Assembly (NCBI GenBank): GCA_016721085.1
Contig: JADKJI010000018.1
Coordinates: 1-38,484 of the forward strand
Length of the DNA: 38,484 nucleotides
Direction of reading: 5' to 3'
From: Chitinophagaceae bacterium
Lineage (GTDB): Bacteria; Bacteroidota; Bacteroidia; Chitinophagales; Chitinophagaceae
In this document: piece by piece, positions 9,347 to 17,918 of the stretch
How positions within the stretch are numbered: position 1 is the stretch's first letter
Layout of the letters: every line of letters begins with the position of its first letter
The notes under the pieces: model-generated
What the model saw: the letters and a program-made list of their open reading frames with translations, nothing else
Database searches by the model: none
What the model was told of the DNA's origin: nothing
Made by a program: the position numbers and the translations under genes

Positions 9347-9892
9347 TAGGGCCCTTGGAATCCACCATTCCAACCAAACCCCACACAATCCCCAACTCAA
9401 CACCGCATCCATCAAATTAATTGCCGCACCCGGAATTTATACCATATATATTCGGAGTAGGGGATGAACATAAATCCTATCAATCCTACGAAGAGGAACT
9501 TGAGTAAGATGGTGCTGAAACCTGGATTGGGAATTTTTACCAAATCCAGCAGAGTAAGAATACTCAAGGATTTGAGTCAGTAAACCTCTTACAATATTTG
9601 CACCCATGTTCATGTCGTATGATTTGTGATAGGAAACGACAGCCCAGGGTTTGCCCTTGTTGGTTTCTCCAAACTTAGTCATATCATCCATGCTGGCATC
9701 AACAGGAAGATTTGGTAAGAGGTATTGTCCATCCTCCGAAAAATGAGAAGAGAGAGGTTGGATAAGATACTGTCTTGCGAAGTAGTGTATTGATAACTCT
9801 TGGCGTGAAGATTTAAAACAGTCCATGAAAGTGTTTGCCAAATAAAGACAAAGCAGGCCGCCGACAAGGGCGCCGATGAGTAGCTTTTTCAT
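9332..9892 (-). CDS. Conserved hypothetical membrane protein, frameshifted
   Basis: Function unknown; I recognise the general pattern from uncharacterised Bacteroidota membrane proteins but know no assigned role. Start 'MKKLLIGALVGGLLCFIWQT' (frameshift near 9845) is an N-terminal transmembrane helix. Next comes a periplasmic or extracytoplasmic stretch 'SSHFSEDGQYLLPNLPVDAS' and 'GKPWAVVSYHKSYDMNMG', then, across indels near 9555 and 9510, hydrophobic segments including 'FLFVGLIGFMFIPYSEYIWY'. The end is 'INLMDAVLSWGLCGVWLEWW', suggesting three or four membrane helices in total. About 187 codons. The last codons (PRALGLKV) and TAA come from the right arm of repeat R4. Confidence 0.65.
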
Positions 9893-10025
9893 GCAAGTTG
9901 AGTTTTGGTTGAGATAAAAGTTACCATTTTTTGGAAACCCTTCCAAGAATAAATCAGATATCCGGTTGCAGATAGGGTTTTACGGAAAGTTAAGTAACTT
10001 GCCCACTCAAAATCAAAGCCATATT

Positions 10026-11274
10026 ATGTTTGATAATTATGCGTTTACGGTAAAAGACCGCTTCCTCCAATATGTTCAGATAGATACACAAAGTAATCCC
10101 GATTCAACGATTCCTTCCACAGAAAAGCAAAAAGGACCTGGGCCGATTGCTGGTAAAAGAGTTGCAGGCACTCGGATTATCAGATGCCCATCTGGATGAA
10201 TGGGGCTATGTATATGCAACTATTCCATCAAACAGTAATAAGCAAGTACCGGTTATATGTTTTTGTTCTCATATGGATACATCAAGCGATTGCTGCGGTA
10301 CCGGAGTAAAACCTATTGTACATGAGAATTATGATGGCTCTCCAATAACATTGCCTGATGATGCTACACAGGTGATTACCATTGAAGAGCATCCATACCT
10401 GAATGAACGAATTGGTGATACTATCATTACAGCCTCGGGCACTACTTTATTAGGAGCTGATGATAAGGCAGGTATTGCCATTATTATGGATCTCGCAACT
10501 TATCTATTACAACATCCGGAAATAAAACACGGTACTAATCAAGATTCTCTTCACTCCCGATGAAGAGATTGGTCGTGGTGTCGATAAAGTGGATATGAAG
10601 AAGCTGGGGCTGATTTCGGTTATACATTAGATGGAGGAGAAAGAGGGTCATTGGAAGATGAGAACTTTTCTGCCGATGGTATGAAGGTTATCTTCAAAGG
10701 CATCAGTGCGCATCCGGGTTCAGCAAAAGGGAAGATGGTGAATGCAATTAAGGTTGCGAATTATTTCCTGGAGTTATTGCCAAAGGATGAACTGACGCCA
10801 GAAAGCACAGATGACAGATATGGATTTGTACATCCGGTGCATATGGAGGGAGGAGTTGAGCAAGCAACAGTGCAATTCATCATCCGCGATTTCTATACCC
10901 ATAAACTGGCGGCGTATGAAAGCTTCCTGAAAGACAGGGTGGAAGAATCTTTGCAACAATTCCCCGGAGCAACGGCAGAAATATTCATCAATGAACAGTA
11001 TCGTAACATGAAGGAAGTGCTCGATCAGCATCCGCATGTGGTAGCTTATGCCAGTCAGGCTATTGAAAGGGCTGGTTGTGTAACACGCACAGCGGGAATA
11101 AGAGGTGGAACCGATGGGGCACGCCTGTCTTATATGGGCTTGCCTTGCCCTAATATTTTCACCGGCGAAATGGCCCTCCATGGCAAACATGAATATGTAA
11201 GCGTTCAGGATATGCAGAAGAGCGTGGAGACATTGGTTCACTTAACAATGATTTGTGAAGAACAAGCGTCCTGA
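10026..11274 (+). CDS. pepT: Peptidase T (tripeptide aminopeptidase), frameshifted
   Basis: Cytoplasmic M20-family zinc aminopeptidase cleaving N-terminal residues from tripeptides. 'DRFLQYVQIDTQSNPDSTI' starts the family pattern. Metal and active-site motifs are visible: 'FCSHMDTSSD' (zinc His and catalytic Asp, about 10261-10290), 'LLGADDKAGIA' (bridging Asp, about 10449-10481), 'TPDEEIGRG' (catalytic Glu and ligand, about 10556-10580, at a frameshift), 'TLDGGERGSLEDENFSADG', 'GISAHPGSAKGKMVNAI', 'RGGTDGARLSYMGLPCPNIF' and 'HGKHEYVSV' (last His ligand). About 416 codons, near the usual 408-415. Frame breaks near 10137, 10545 and 10600 only; the 3' two-thirds (from 10651) is in one frame. 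Peptide utilisation and turnover is the expected role. Confidence 0.95.
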
Positions 11275-11288
11275 TACCATCAAATCTG

Positions 11289-11296
11289 TATCTTTA
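11289..11296 (+). promoter_or_regulatory. Candidate -7 box for the SPFH gene
   Basis: TATCTTTA, one mismatch to TAnnTTTG, 16 nt before the ATG at 11313, in the short gap after pepT. No -33 TTTG at the usual distance. Confidence 0.5.
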
Positions 11297-11312
11297 ATCA
11301 AATAATAGCCAT

Positions 11313-12257
11313 ATGCAAGAAATGCTAACCCATTATTGGTGGGTATTGGGAATAATAGTCATCCTTTTTTTGGGACTCAAAACCATCAATCAGGGAACTA
11401 TTGGAGTAGTAACAGTATTTGGTAAGTACCAACGGGTACTGAAGCCGGGACTGCGTTTACTCATTCCGTTTATAGAGACTATCTACAAGAAAATAAGTAT
11501 ACAGAACCGTTCAGTGGAAATGGAATTCCAGGCGGTGACTGCCGATCAGGCAAATGTATATTTCAAGAATATGCTTCTTTATTCGGTGCAGAATGCCGAA
11601 GAGGAAACCATCAAGCGGGTGGCCTTCAAATTCATTGGTGAACGCGACCTGATGCAGGCCCTCACCCGTACCATTGAAGGAACTATCCGTTCTTTTGTAG
11701 CTACAAAAAAACAAGCGGAAATATTAGGTCTTCGCAAGGAGATCGTTGAATATGTAAAAGGACAGATTGATCATCTTTTGGAAGACTGGGGTTATCATTT
11801 GCTCGATTTACAAATCAATGATATCACATTCGATAAAGTGATACTTGATTCTATGAGTCGCGTAGTGGCATCCAATAACCTTAAAGCAGCTGCCGAAAAT
11901 GAAGGACAAGCTTTGCTGATTACAAAAACAAAAGGAGCTGAGGCAGAAGGAAATGCCATCAAGATTGCAGCGGAAGCTGAACGCCAGGCGGCTCAGTTAA
12001 GAGGACAGGGTGTGGCGCTCTTCCGTGAAGAAGTGGCCAAGGGTATGAGTCAGGCTGCTGAACAGATGAAACAAGCGAATCTCGATACGAATGTGATCTT
12101 GTTCAGTATGTGGACAGAAGCGATAAAAATTTTGCAGAAGTAGGCAAGGGGCAATATCATTTTCCTTGATGGAAGCAGTGAGGGCATGCAGAAAACGATG
12201 GGTCAGATTATGGGGATGATGGAGATGAAGAGGGCTTCTGGGAGTCAGGAGTCTTGA
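11313..12257 (+). CDS. SPFH/stomatin-like membrane protein
   Basis: Band-7 family scaffold protein of inner-membrane microdomains. An N-terminal hydrophobic anchor 'WWVLGIIVILFLGL' (residues about 9-22) is followed by the SPFH domain: 'GTIGVVTVFGKYQRVLKPG', 'LRLLIPFIETIYKKISIQNR', 'FKFIGERDLMQALTRTIEG', 'LLDLQINDITFDKVILDSM'. Then comes a long Ala/Glu/Gln-rich coiled-coil (about residues 195-250: 'LKAAAENEGQALL', 'GAEAEGNAIKIAAEAERQA'). After an indel near 12130 and another near 12150, the tail reads 'FAEVGKGNIIFLDGSSEG' and 'MGQIMGMMEMKRASGSQES', giving about 314 residues, a normal length. The final codons are in the word repeats of R9. Function in this organism cannot be deduced; neighbours give no hint beyond co-orientation with pepT. 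Confidence 0.9.
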
Positions 12258-12352
12258 GTCGGGGAGTCGGGTCGGGGAGTCGGGTCAGTCCGCCGTGTCG
12301 GATGAGTTGTTTAAGTAGGGGAGTTAGGAAGTAGGGAAGTAGGGAAGGAGTG
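12238..12352 (+). repeat. Half repeat element R9 (unpaired word repeats)
   Basis: Tandem 8-9 nt words GGGGAGTCG GGTCGGGGA GTCGGGTCA (12262-12288), then GTAGGGAAG TAGGGAAGG after TAGGGGAGTTAGGAA (about 12316-12347). The same words (TAGGGAAG, GTCGGGAA) make up the two outer layers of R5, in the same order, but here no complementary right arm follows: 12353-12452 is AT-rich leader of the next gene. So this is an element missing its right half. Confidence 0.7.
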
Positions 12353-12452
12353 GCGTACTATTTGATAGTTAATAGTTTGAATGTTGTTGAATTGTTGAGT
12401 TTGTTGGTGTTTGCCATTTGAAATAGATGTGTAGTAGTTAAAATCTTTATAT

Positions 12453-13150
12453 ATGAAAAAGAGTGCTTTATACCTTGTTGGGGTGATAATGATGGGATTG
12501 GTAGTTGTTGCTGGTTCTTGTTCAAAGAAGAATGATGTGGGATCAGGATTGTTGATGATTGTGAATGCATCACCAGCATTTGGTCCTTTGGATGTGAATA
12601 TTGATAGTAAACTGGTTAGTGGCAGTGGTCTGGCTTCGCCGGGAAATACTGCCTATGCTCCGATACTTGAAGGATCACACCAAGTGAGAGTATTGAATGT
12701 TGGAGGCACAACTAATCTGGTTAGTTTAACGCTGACTACTATAGCTAATGCTAATCAGTCCCTTTATTTTACGACAGACCGAGTTCAATTCAGCAGTTTG
12801 CTGTAGAAGATAATTATTCAACTCCAACTGCAGGACAGTGTAATATCCGCTTCTTTAATCTGGCACCAAGTACGCCTCAGCTTGATTTGGGAACTGTATC
12901 TGGTGCCACTTTTACACCGCTATATACAAGCAGGGGTTTTGAAGTAAGTACAAACGCTGCTACTAATGCAGTGTTCACTTCCATAGCAGCCGGAACCTAT
13001 AACTTCGATATGCGTGTTAATGGTACCGGTGCATCCATTGCTACATCTAATAATGTGGTATTGCAAAGTGGAAAGACTTATACCATTTATGCAAGAGGGG
13101 TATCGGGAAGTCTGGTGAGTCCTTTGGGATTGACTGTTATTGAGCATTAA
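12453..13150 (+). CDS. DUF4397-domain lipoprotein (one frameshift)
   Basis: Surface or periplasmic lipoprotein. 'MKKSALYLVGVIMMGLVVVA' then GSCSKK: the Cys after 'VVAGS' fits a lipobox. The domain repeats the DUF4397 pattern 'LLMIVNASPAFGPLDVNIDS', 'AYAPILEGSHQVRVLN', then (after an indel near 12806) 'CNIRFFNLAPSTPQLDLG', 'FTSIAAGTYNFDMRVNGTG' and 'VLQSGKTYTIYARGVSG'. Two successive DUF4397-like sandwich domains are therefore present in about 232 residues. Role unknown; such lipoproteins are abundant in Bacteroidota. It has its own leader of about 100 nt downstream of R9; TTAAAATCTTTA just before the ATG could be part of a promoter, but placement is too close to be sure. Confidence 0.85.
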
Positions 13151-13222
13151 TTATCAATTCGGGTAATATCCTAGTTGCAATTTGTGCAATCCTAAGAATA
13201 ATTGCATCTCTTGAAAAAGCTT

Positions 13223-13859
13223 ATGAGAAAGCGATTCTTCTTTCCCATTGTATTTATTATTTCTATATCATCTTATGGGCAAAAAATATTATGCTGCTGA
13301 TATTTTAAAAAAGGCAGATAGTATTATGATAGCTACTGTAGGGGAAAGAGTTTTTAGGAGTACTTCCAATACGATTCCTTGTCTTATTTTCAATACAAAA
13401 ACTATTTTGGGAAGACGAAGTGGAAAACACTGGCTGATGTTAGAAAAACAAGAGGGAAATTCAAAAATATGTAGTTAGGTATTCCTTTTATTTAAAAAAA
13501 TACAAATATTTCAGCGGAACACATATCCTGTTTGATAATTTATTAAATCAAAAAGATTCAATCTCAACCTATTTTATACCGGAATATATAATAAATAATA
13601 CTGAATGTAATTTTATTTCGGATACGACTGCAATTGCTATAGCTAAATCAAAATTTACAAAGAAGGGTATCGAGCCAAATACAGTTAGGTTTGAGTATAA
13701 TCATAAAAAATATCGATATTCATGGGTTGTAGATAATAAATTTACAAAAAGGGTTAATGAAATTGGGATCTGCTTTTGGAGGAAGTTCAAATTATAGAAA
13801 TCGATGCTATTACTGGACTATTGGTTAATTTTTATCCTAATGCATTGTATGAACATTAA
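13223..13859 (+). CDS. Secreted PepSY-like hypothetical protein, frameshifted
   Basis: 'MRKRFFFPIVFIISISSYGQ' is a clear signal peptide. After one indel near 13277 the protein continues 'KYYAADILKKADSIMIATVG', and after others near 13355 and 13470 'KKYKYFSGTHILFDNLLNQK', 'YFIPEYIINNTECNFISD', 'TTAIAIAKSKFTKKGIEPN' and 'HKKYRYSWVVDNKF'. It ends 'IIEIDAITGLLVNFYPNALY'. The pattern AIAIAKSKF...YRYSWVV...IDAITG resembles a PepSY-type fold (peptidase-inhibitor-like), but this is judged by eye only. About 210 residues, AT-rich compared with neighbours (many TAT/AAA codons). It converges with the minus-strand ATP-grasp gene and may overlap its 3' end by about 20 nt. Confidence 0.6.
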
Positions 13860-15093
13860 TTGATTGTATTTTAAATGAGGAAAGAAAGTATTGATTAATG
13901 TTCGAAGAGGCATACGCTTCCCCCACCCATTCCTTGTCCTTATTATATCGAACACCGATCATCTTTCCTTTGCTTAAACGGGCAAGGTTTGTTGCGGGTT
14001 TTGGACGGTCCCATCCTTCTTTCCAGATATACATCATTCGTATTTCGGCTTTGGCTGGTTCGTCGGGGAGTTACTATAACATCAGCATATTTTACTTTCT
14101 TCTGTAAGATCCAGTTCTCCGGGTCTTTTACTTTTTCTATATCTGCTGAAGTCACATCAATTACAACACCTTGTCCTGCGAAACTGAATAAAGGTTTCAA
14201 TACATAATTTTCCAAATCTGTAGGTAATTGCTTAATCTCATTCAGGAAAAAAGTAGCTGGTACATAAGGATGCTTTATGAAGGGCAGTGTGAATTTGCTG
14301 ATACGATAGAACCAGTTTGGATGAGGAATCCATTCCACATCAAGGTCTTGAGTTATGGAAGGGAACTTGCCTAGTTTATCTGCATTGGCATGAAGATCGT
14401 CGAATATAACCCGGTTGTATATGCGTTTGATATGAGTTTTCTTTCCGGTATCAGGATGCATATAATACAATTTCTTTCCTTCCTGTATCAGGTCGGTGAT
14501 GCAGACAGGAACAATTCCCAGATAATCCTGCGTGCAATAGAAATCGATCCTTGTTTTTTGTTCGTGAGGTTTTATTTCAAGAAGAATTACATTTTCGGTT
14601 TCATATGGTCCAACAATCAAATCCTTCAGGTCTTTCAAATAAGATTCCCTGTCATAGTCTCCCAGATACTGAGTGAAATTAGATGGAATATCAAAATGCT
14701 TATAGAGTACATCAGGGTAATACACCTGAATCCGAAAAGGGTAGGGAAGCCCTGCATTTCTATCAATTGAGGTTCCAGTTCATTGTCACTATTGATACAG
14801 ATACCGAAGTCAAAAGCAATCATATGTGCATGATCGTTCTGGTTTGGCACCAAATCACCTGGTGGAATAGCCCTATCAGTCATACTCTTGAATGATGGAT
14901 CGGTAATGATATCGATGATACTTTCGCTAGCTGCTGTTATTTTCTCCCCAAATGCCTTATCAATAAACACCGGTGTTTCTGCCACCCTGAACTCAATAGC
15001 ACCCGGATGTTTGCTATGCAGGTCTTTCAAAAACGCTTCATATTTTTCTTTGGTGAAACTGGCGTTGAAGGATTGTCGCAGTTGGGGGATCAT
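13837..15093 (-). CDS. ATP-grasp carboxylate-amine ligase-like protein, frameshifted
   Basis: Cytoplasmic, about 415 residues, no signal peptide. ATP-grasp features: 'ENYVLKPLFSFAGQGVVIDV' (lysine plus glycine-rich loop, about 14150-14210) and 'ENWILQKKVKYADVIVTP' (about 14065-14120). These are followed, across an indel near 14050, by 'EIRMMYIWKEGWDRPKPATN' and 'ARLSKGKMIGVRYNKDKEW', where the acidic and Asn metal ligands would be expected. The N-terminal half has 'HAHMIAFDFGICINSDNELE' and 'PQLIEMQGFPTLFG', then a frameshift near 14730. Substrate unknown. It lies downstream of a class I glutamine amidotransferase on the same strand, separated by repeat R7. Two ends are possible: 13837 as read, or about 13890 if one G of the run near 13925 is an error, giving the tail 'WVGGSVCLFEH'. 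Confidence 0.75.
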
Positions 15094-15138
15094 TGTAATT
15101 GTTTAACCTCTAAATTACTGAAAAAGCTTTACTCTTTT

Positions 15139-15404
15139 GCTTAAGGCGGTTTGCCTAAGGCTTAAAGCCTAGGGCCTAAGGCTTATTTCTGTCTTTGATA
15201 CGGGAATATCGTCTTCGTAGTTAATTTTTTTAAGCATTTCGACTTAAGCATTAATCAATATGTAAAACGTATCTATTTCGAAGTCATATACTCCGTATCA
15301 AAGACAAGTATAAGCCTTATGCTTTTGGCCTTAAGCTTCTTAAGGAAAATTGGTAAAAAAGGAAAATGGCGGAGGGGTGGCGCCTTAGGCATTAAGCTTA
15401 AAGC
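15139..15404. repeat. Nested intergenic palindrome R7 (CTTAAGG words)
   Basis: Fills the 304-nt gap between the amidotransferase and ATP-grasp genes. Outer layer of about 7-nt words: GCTTAAGGCGG, GCCTAAGGCTTAAAGCCTAG (15139-15184), opposed by TAAGCCTTATGC, TTTTGGCCTTAAGCTTCTT (about 15312-15341) and, further out, CGCCTTAGGCATTAAGCTTA (about 15381-15400). Inner layer: TGTCTTTGATACGGGA (about 15191-15206) against CTCCGTATCAAAGACAAG (about 15291-15308), then GTCTTCGTAG against TTTCGAAGTC. Same inner sequence type as R8. The right end runs a few bases into the amidotransferase 3' end. Confidence 0.8.
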
Positions 15405-16219
15405 AAGATTTCAAAGAAATTAGGAATAATATGAGAGTACGTAAAAAGAATCTTATCCGGATCATTCAAATGATCAATCATACTCTTCCACTTATCAAAC
15501 CCATAGCTATCGATAACGGTTTGGCGTTTGTCGTCGCGTTTGAGGTACATGGTCATACCGATGGCATCGGCTTCGGGATGGAATTGGGTGCCGATCATAT
15601 ACTTGTTGAAGCGGATAGCCATTACTGCTCTTTCTAATGGCACGTGAGGACGTTCTTTTCAATGCAAAGAAGAGTGGCACCCATTTCACGTAATCTGGTA
15701 TGATGAGGTTTTATAACCTGGTAGTCGCGGCTGTCCACTGCATAGAAAGGATCATTCAATCCATGGAAGAGGGATTCTTCTTTGGCACTTTCTAAAAGAT
15801 GAACTGGGAATACACCGAAAGCGGTGGACTTTCGTTTTGCAACATCAGCCACTTTATAATGGCGACATGCTAACTGAAAAGAGTGGCAGATGAATAGCAC
15901 ATGTTTTTTGGAATGATTGCTATCATCATTATTATACGATTCCACTTTTTTTAACCAGTGGAAATATTGATTTTCCCATTCAGTGCCTTCGCTATCGAGG
16001 GGGGAACCGGGTCCACCGCTGGAAATATAAATGTCGTAGCTAAGGTCTGGAACCTTTAAAGCCTTCCTCACATCAAATTCTTCCCTTACCAATTCGAGGC
16101 CATTGGTTTCGGCATAGTAATCCAACAATTCACGGATACACCTCATGCCTTGATTCTCAACGCCTTCGTAAAGGTCAAGGGATAGCTACTCTCACAATCT
16201 TGTTTTGGGTCGGGAACAT
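15398..16219 (-). CDS. Class I glutamine amidotransferase (GATase1)
   Basis: Glutamine-hydrolysing domain protein. Corrected N-terminus 'VRVAILDLYEGVENQGMRC' (indel near 16181), then 'YDIYISSGGPGSP' (oxyanion-type SGGPGSP), 'HVLFICHSFQLACRHY' with the nucleophile Cys, and, after an indel near 15650, 'YMIGTQFHPEAD' with catalytic His and Glu. The nucleophile elbow is FICHSFQ, where GMP synthases have G-C-G-Q, so this is a divergent member and not GuaA; no ATP-pyrophosphatase domain follows. C-terminal helices 'GFDKWKSMIDHLNDPDKILF'. An in-frame ATG at 16217-16219 (MFPTQNKIV...) is chosen over GTG at 16195 because a -7 box lies 5 nt before it. It probably supplies ammonia to, or works with, the following ATP-grasp enzyme. 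Confidence 0.82.
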
Positions 16220-16224
16220 GGGCG

Positions 16225-16232
16225 CGAAAGTA
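16225..16232 (-). promoter_or_regulatory. -7 box of the amidotransferase promoter
   Basis: Minus-strand TACTTTCG, one mismatch to TAnnTTTG, ending 5 nt before the ATG at 16217-16219. The same 5-nt spacing is seen at fmt. It abuts the outer arm of repeat R5, so any -33 element would have to lie inside the repeat. Confidence 0.5.
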
Positions 16233-16236
16233 CGAA

Positions 16237-16550
16237 AAGTCGGGAAGATGGGAAGACCAAGACCGAAAGTCCAAGGGAAAGTCGGGAAGTCCGGAAGAGA
16301 ATACAAATACAAGTAGGGAAGTTAGGTAGTAGGGAAGTAGGGAAGGAGGTCTAAACTATTTCTTTCCTGATTTGCTGGCAAAATAACCGCAGAGACGCGG
16401 AGACGCGGAGGCATTCTCTGCGTCTCCGCGTCTCTGCGGTTAAATCTATAAATAGAATCTGTATTCTCCTTCCTTACTTCCCTACTACCTAACTTCCCTA
16501 CTTGTATTTGTATTTTCTTCCGGACTTTCGGTCTTCCCGACTTCCCGACT
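16237..16550. repeat. Three-layer nested palindrome R5
   Basis: The best preserved element. Outer layer: AAGTCGGGAAGATGGGAAGA ... GGAAGTCCGGAAGAGAA (16237-16310) against TTCTTCCGGACTTTCGGTCT, TCCCGACTTCCCGACT (about 16515-16550). Middle layer: ATACAAATACAAGTAGGGAA, GTTAGGTAGTAGGGAAGTAG (about 16310-16348) against the exact or near-exact complement at about 16468-16514. Innermost: AACCGCAGAGACGCGGAGAC (16385-16404) pairing perfectly with GTCTCCGCGTCTCTGCGGTT (16422-16441). It lies between the SGNH hydrolase 3' end and the amidotransferase start. The whole element could fold into one long interrupted hairpin. Confidence 0.93.
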
Positions 16551-16555
16551 AAAAT

Positions 16556-17221
16556 CTACTTAACTAACGCCTCCATCATCCTCTCCGCCACCAACCTATT
16601 CCCCTTCTCATTCAAATGCACGCCATCTGTTGTGAGAATGTTTCTGTCTTTATTATCAGGGTTATTGGCGACATTATAGTCAAGGAATGTTTTGCGAAGA
16701 TCGATGAGAGCGCAGTTATTGTTCTTGGCTATATTCCGGATGATGCCTGCGTATTTGTTGAGATCACCATCGAGTTCATTGGAGAAGTCGGTTTTTTCGC
16801 CGATGGCAGCTGGAGTGCAAAGCAATACTGTTATATTTTTTGCCTGGAGCTTTTTAATGATGGCATTGTAGAACTGTTCGAATTTATCTGCATCGGTTCC
16901 TGTGCCATGAGATCGTTTATGCCATACATCATTAACTCCTACCCAGATGACTACTGTAGTTGGATTTTTAGCCAACACATCTTCTTCCATACGTAAATAG
17001 AGATCATATACTTTGTTGCCACCAATGCCGGCACCAGTTAGCTGGTACTGATCGCTCAAACCTTTTTGTTTGAGCATATCATTCATCATAACTATATAAC
17101 CACCGGGTTGAGCACCTGCTTGGGTTATGGAGTCACCGAAGAATACAATATGTTGTTTTTTCTGGGGCATAGTGAAGGCGGTTGCGATGATAGCAATAAC
17201 TAAGTACAGTAATTTTTTCAT
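16556..17221 (-). CDS. Secreted SGNH/GDSL-family lipase/esterase
   Basis: Intact 221-residue SGNH hydrolase. 'MKKLLYLVIAIIATAFTMPQ' is a signal peptide (start chosen here; an upstream ATG at 17296 adds residues that do not look like one). Block I 'VFFGDSITQ' gives nucleophile Ser31; block II 'GAGIGGNK' gives the Gly; block III 'VIWVGVNDVW' gives Asn97; block V 'TTDGVHLNEKG' gives Asp199 and His202. Such enzymes deacylate polysaccharides, peptidoglycan or sialic-acid-like sugars; substrate not deducible. One of the few undamaged genes. Its stop at 16556 is six bases beyond R5. Confidence 0.92.
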   Translation of the reverse strand: MKKLLYLVIAIIATAFTMPQKKQHIVFFGDSITQAGAQPGGYIVMMNDMLKQKGLSDQYQLTGAGIGGNKVYDLYLRMEEDVLAKNPTTVVIWVGVNDVWHKRSHGTGTDADKFEQFYNAIIKKLQAKNITVLLCTPAAIGEKTDFSNELDGDLNKYAGIIRNIAKNNNCALIDLRKTFLDYNVANNPDNKDRNILTTDGVHLNEKGNRLVAERMMEALVK

Positions 17222-17238
17222 ATAGAAGTTGTAAGTCC

Positions 17239-17246
17239 TAAAACTA
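17239..17246 (-). promoter_or_regulatory. Candidate -7 box for the SGNH hydrolase
   Basis: Minus-strand TAGTTTTA, one mismatch to TAnnTTTG, 17 nt before the ATG at 17221. It lies in the short gap after the response regulator, so the two genes may be transcribed separately or together. Confidence 0.4.
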
Positions 17247-17270
17247 CTGATTTGCCCCGTCCTAAAAAAA

Positions 17271-17888
17271 TCAGATAAGCTTGTGAAGCATGGCATATTT
17301 TACTAAAGCCGCAGTATTGCGTACATCAAATTTGGCGAGAAGGTTTTTGCGATGGGTATCTACCGTAGTGGTACTTATGAATAACCGGCTGGCGATTTCA
17401 ATATTAGTGAGTCCTTCAGCAATCAGTTCCAGTACTTCTTTCTCTCTTCTGGTAAGAACGGGTATCTGTGCATCGGCATTCTTTCGAAGCGTTTGCGATA
17501 CATCATCACTTAAATAAACCTTTCCTTTCAAAACGGTTTGGAAGGCTTCCATAAGTTCTTCCTGGGTGGCATTCTTCAATACATAACCAGACGCCCCGTT
17601 TTCCATCATTCGTTGAATAAAACTTTGCTGGTTGAAAGTGCTTAATCCAATAATGAATGCTGATGGATATTTTTCCCTTACTTCTTTGCATAAGTCAATA
17701 CCGCTCATATCGGGCAAATTGATATCCATCAATATGATATCCGGCTGTTGTTTTTGTAAAAAAGCCAGGCAAGAAGCCGCTGTTGAGGCATGTCCCATCC
17801 ATTCAATCGTCTTTTCTTCCTGCAAAAGCGAGCGAATGCCTTCTATTACCATGTAGTGGTCGTCGACGATGAAGATTTTTGTTGCCAT
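17271..17888 (-). CDS. NarL/FixJ-family response regulator
   Basis: Intact 205-residue two-component regulator. The receiver has the acidic pair Asp9-Asp10 (IFIVDDHYMV), phospho-acceptor Asp55 (IILMDINLPD), Ser83 and Lys105 (GYVLKNATQEEL). The LuxR-type HTH is about residues 140-200: 'LTRREKEVLELIAEGLTNIE', 'STTTVDTHRKNLLAKF'. It is a paralogue of the regulator at 6540-7144, with the shared blocks LGLSTFNQ-SFI and NGASGY-LKNAT. The expected partners are HisKA_3 kinases with a short His box such as those at 21-29 kb, about 3.3 kb away in the same orientation but separated by the two plus-strand fibre genes. The upstream gap holds repeat R8. Confidence 0.95.
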   Translation of the reverse strand: MATKIFIVDDHYMVIEGIRSLLQEEKTIEWMGHASTAASCLAFLQKQQPDIILMDINLPDMSGIDLCKEVREKYPSAFIIGLSTFNQQSFIQRMMENGASGYVLKNATQEELMEAFQTVLKGKVYLSDDVSQTLRKNADAQIPVLTRREKEVLELIAEGLTNIEIASRLFISTTTVDTHRKNLLAKFDVRNTAALVKYAMLHKLI

Positions 17889-17918
17889 TTTTTGATTCCT
17901 TGGTTGAAAATACGCTTT

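Noticed and set aside
10774..11241. Long minus-strand open frame opposite pepT
   Set aside because: It is a shadow of the conserved pepT sequence; its translation has no recognisable pattern.
16237..16550. CRISPR-like array from the short tandem words in R5 and similar elements
   Set aside because: Words are 7-9 nt, degenerate and directly adjacent, with no unique spacers and no cas genes; the arms are inverted, not direct, repeats.
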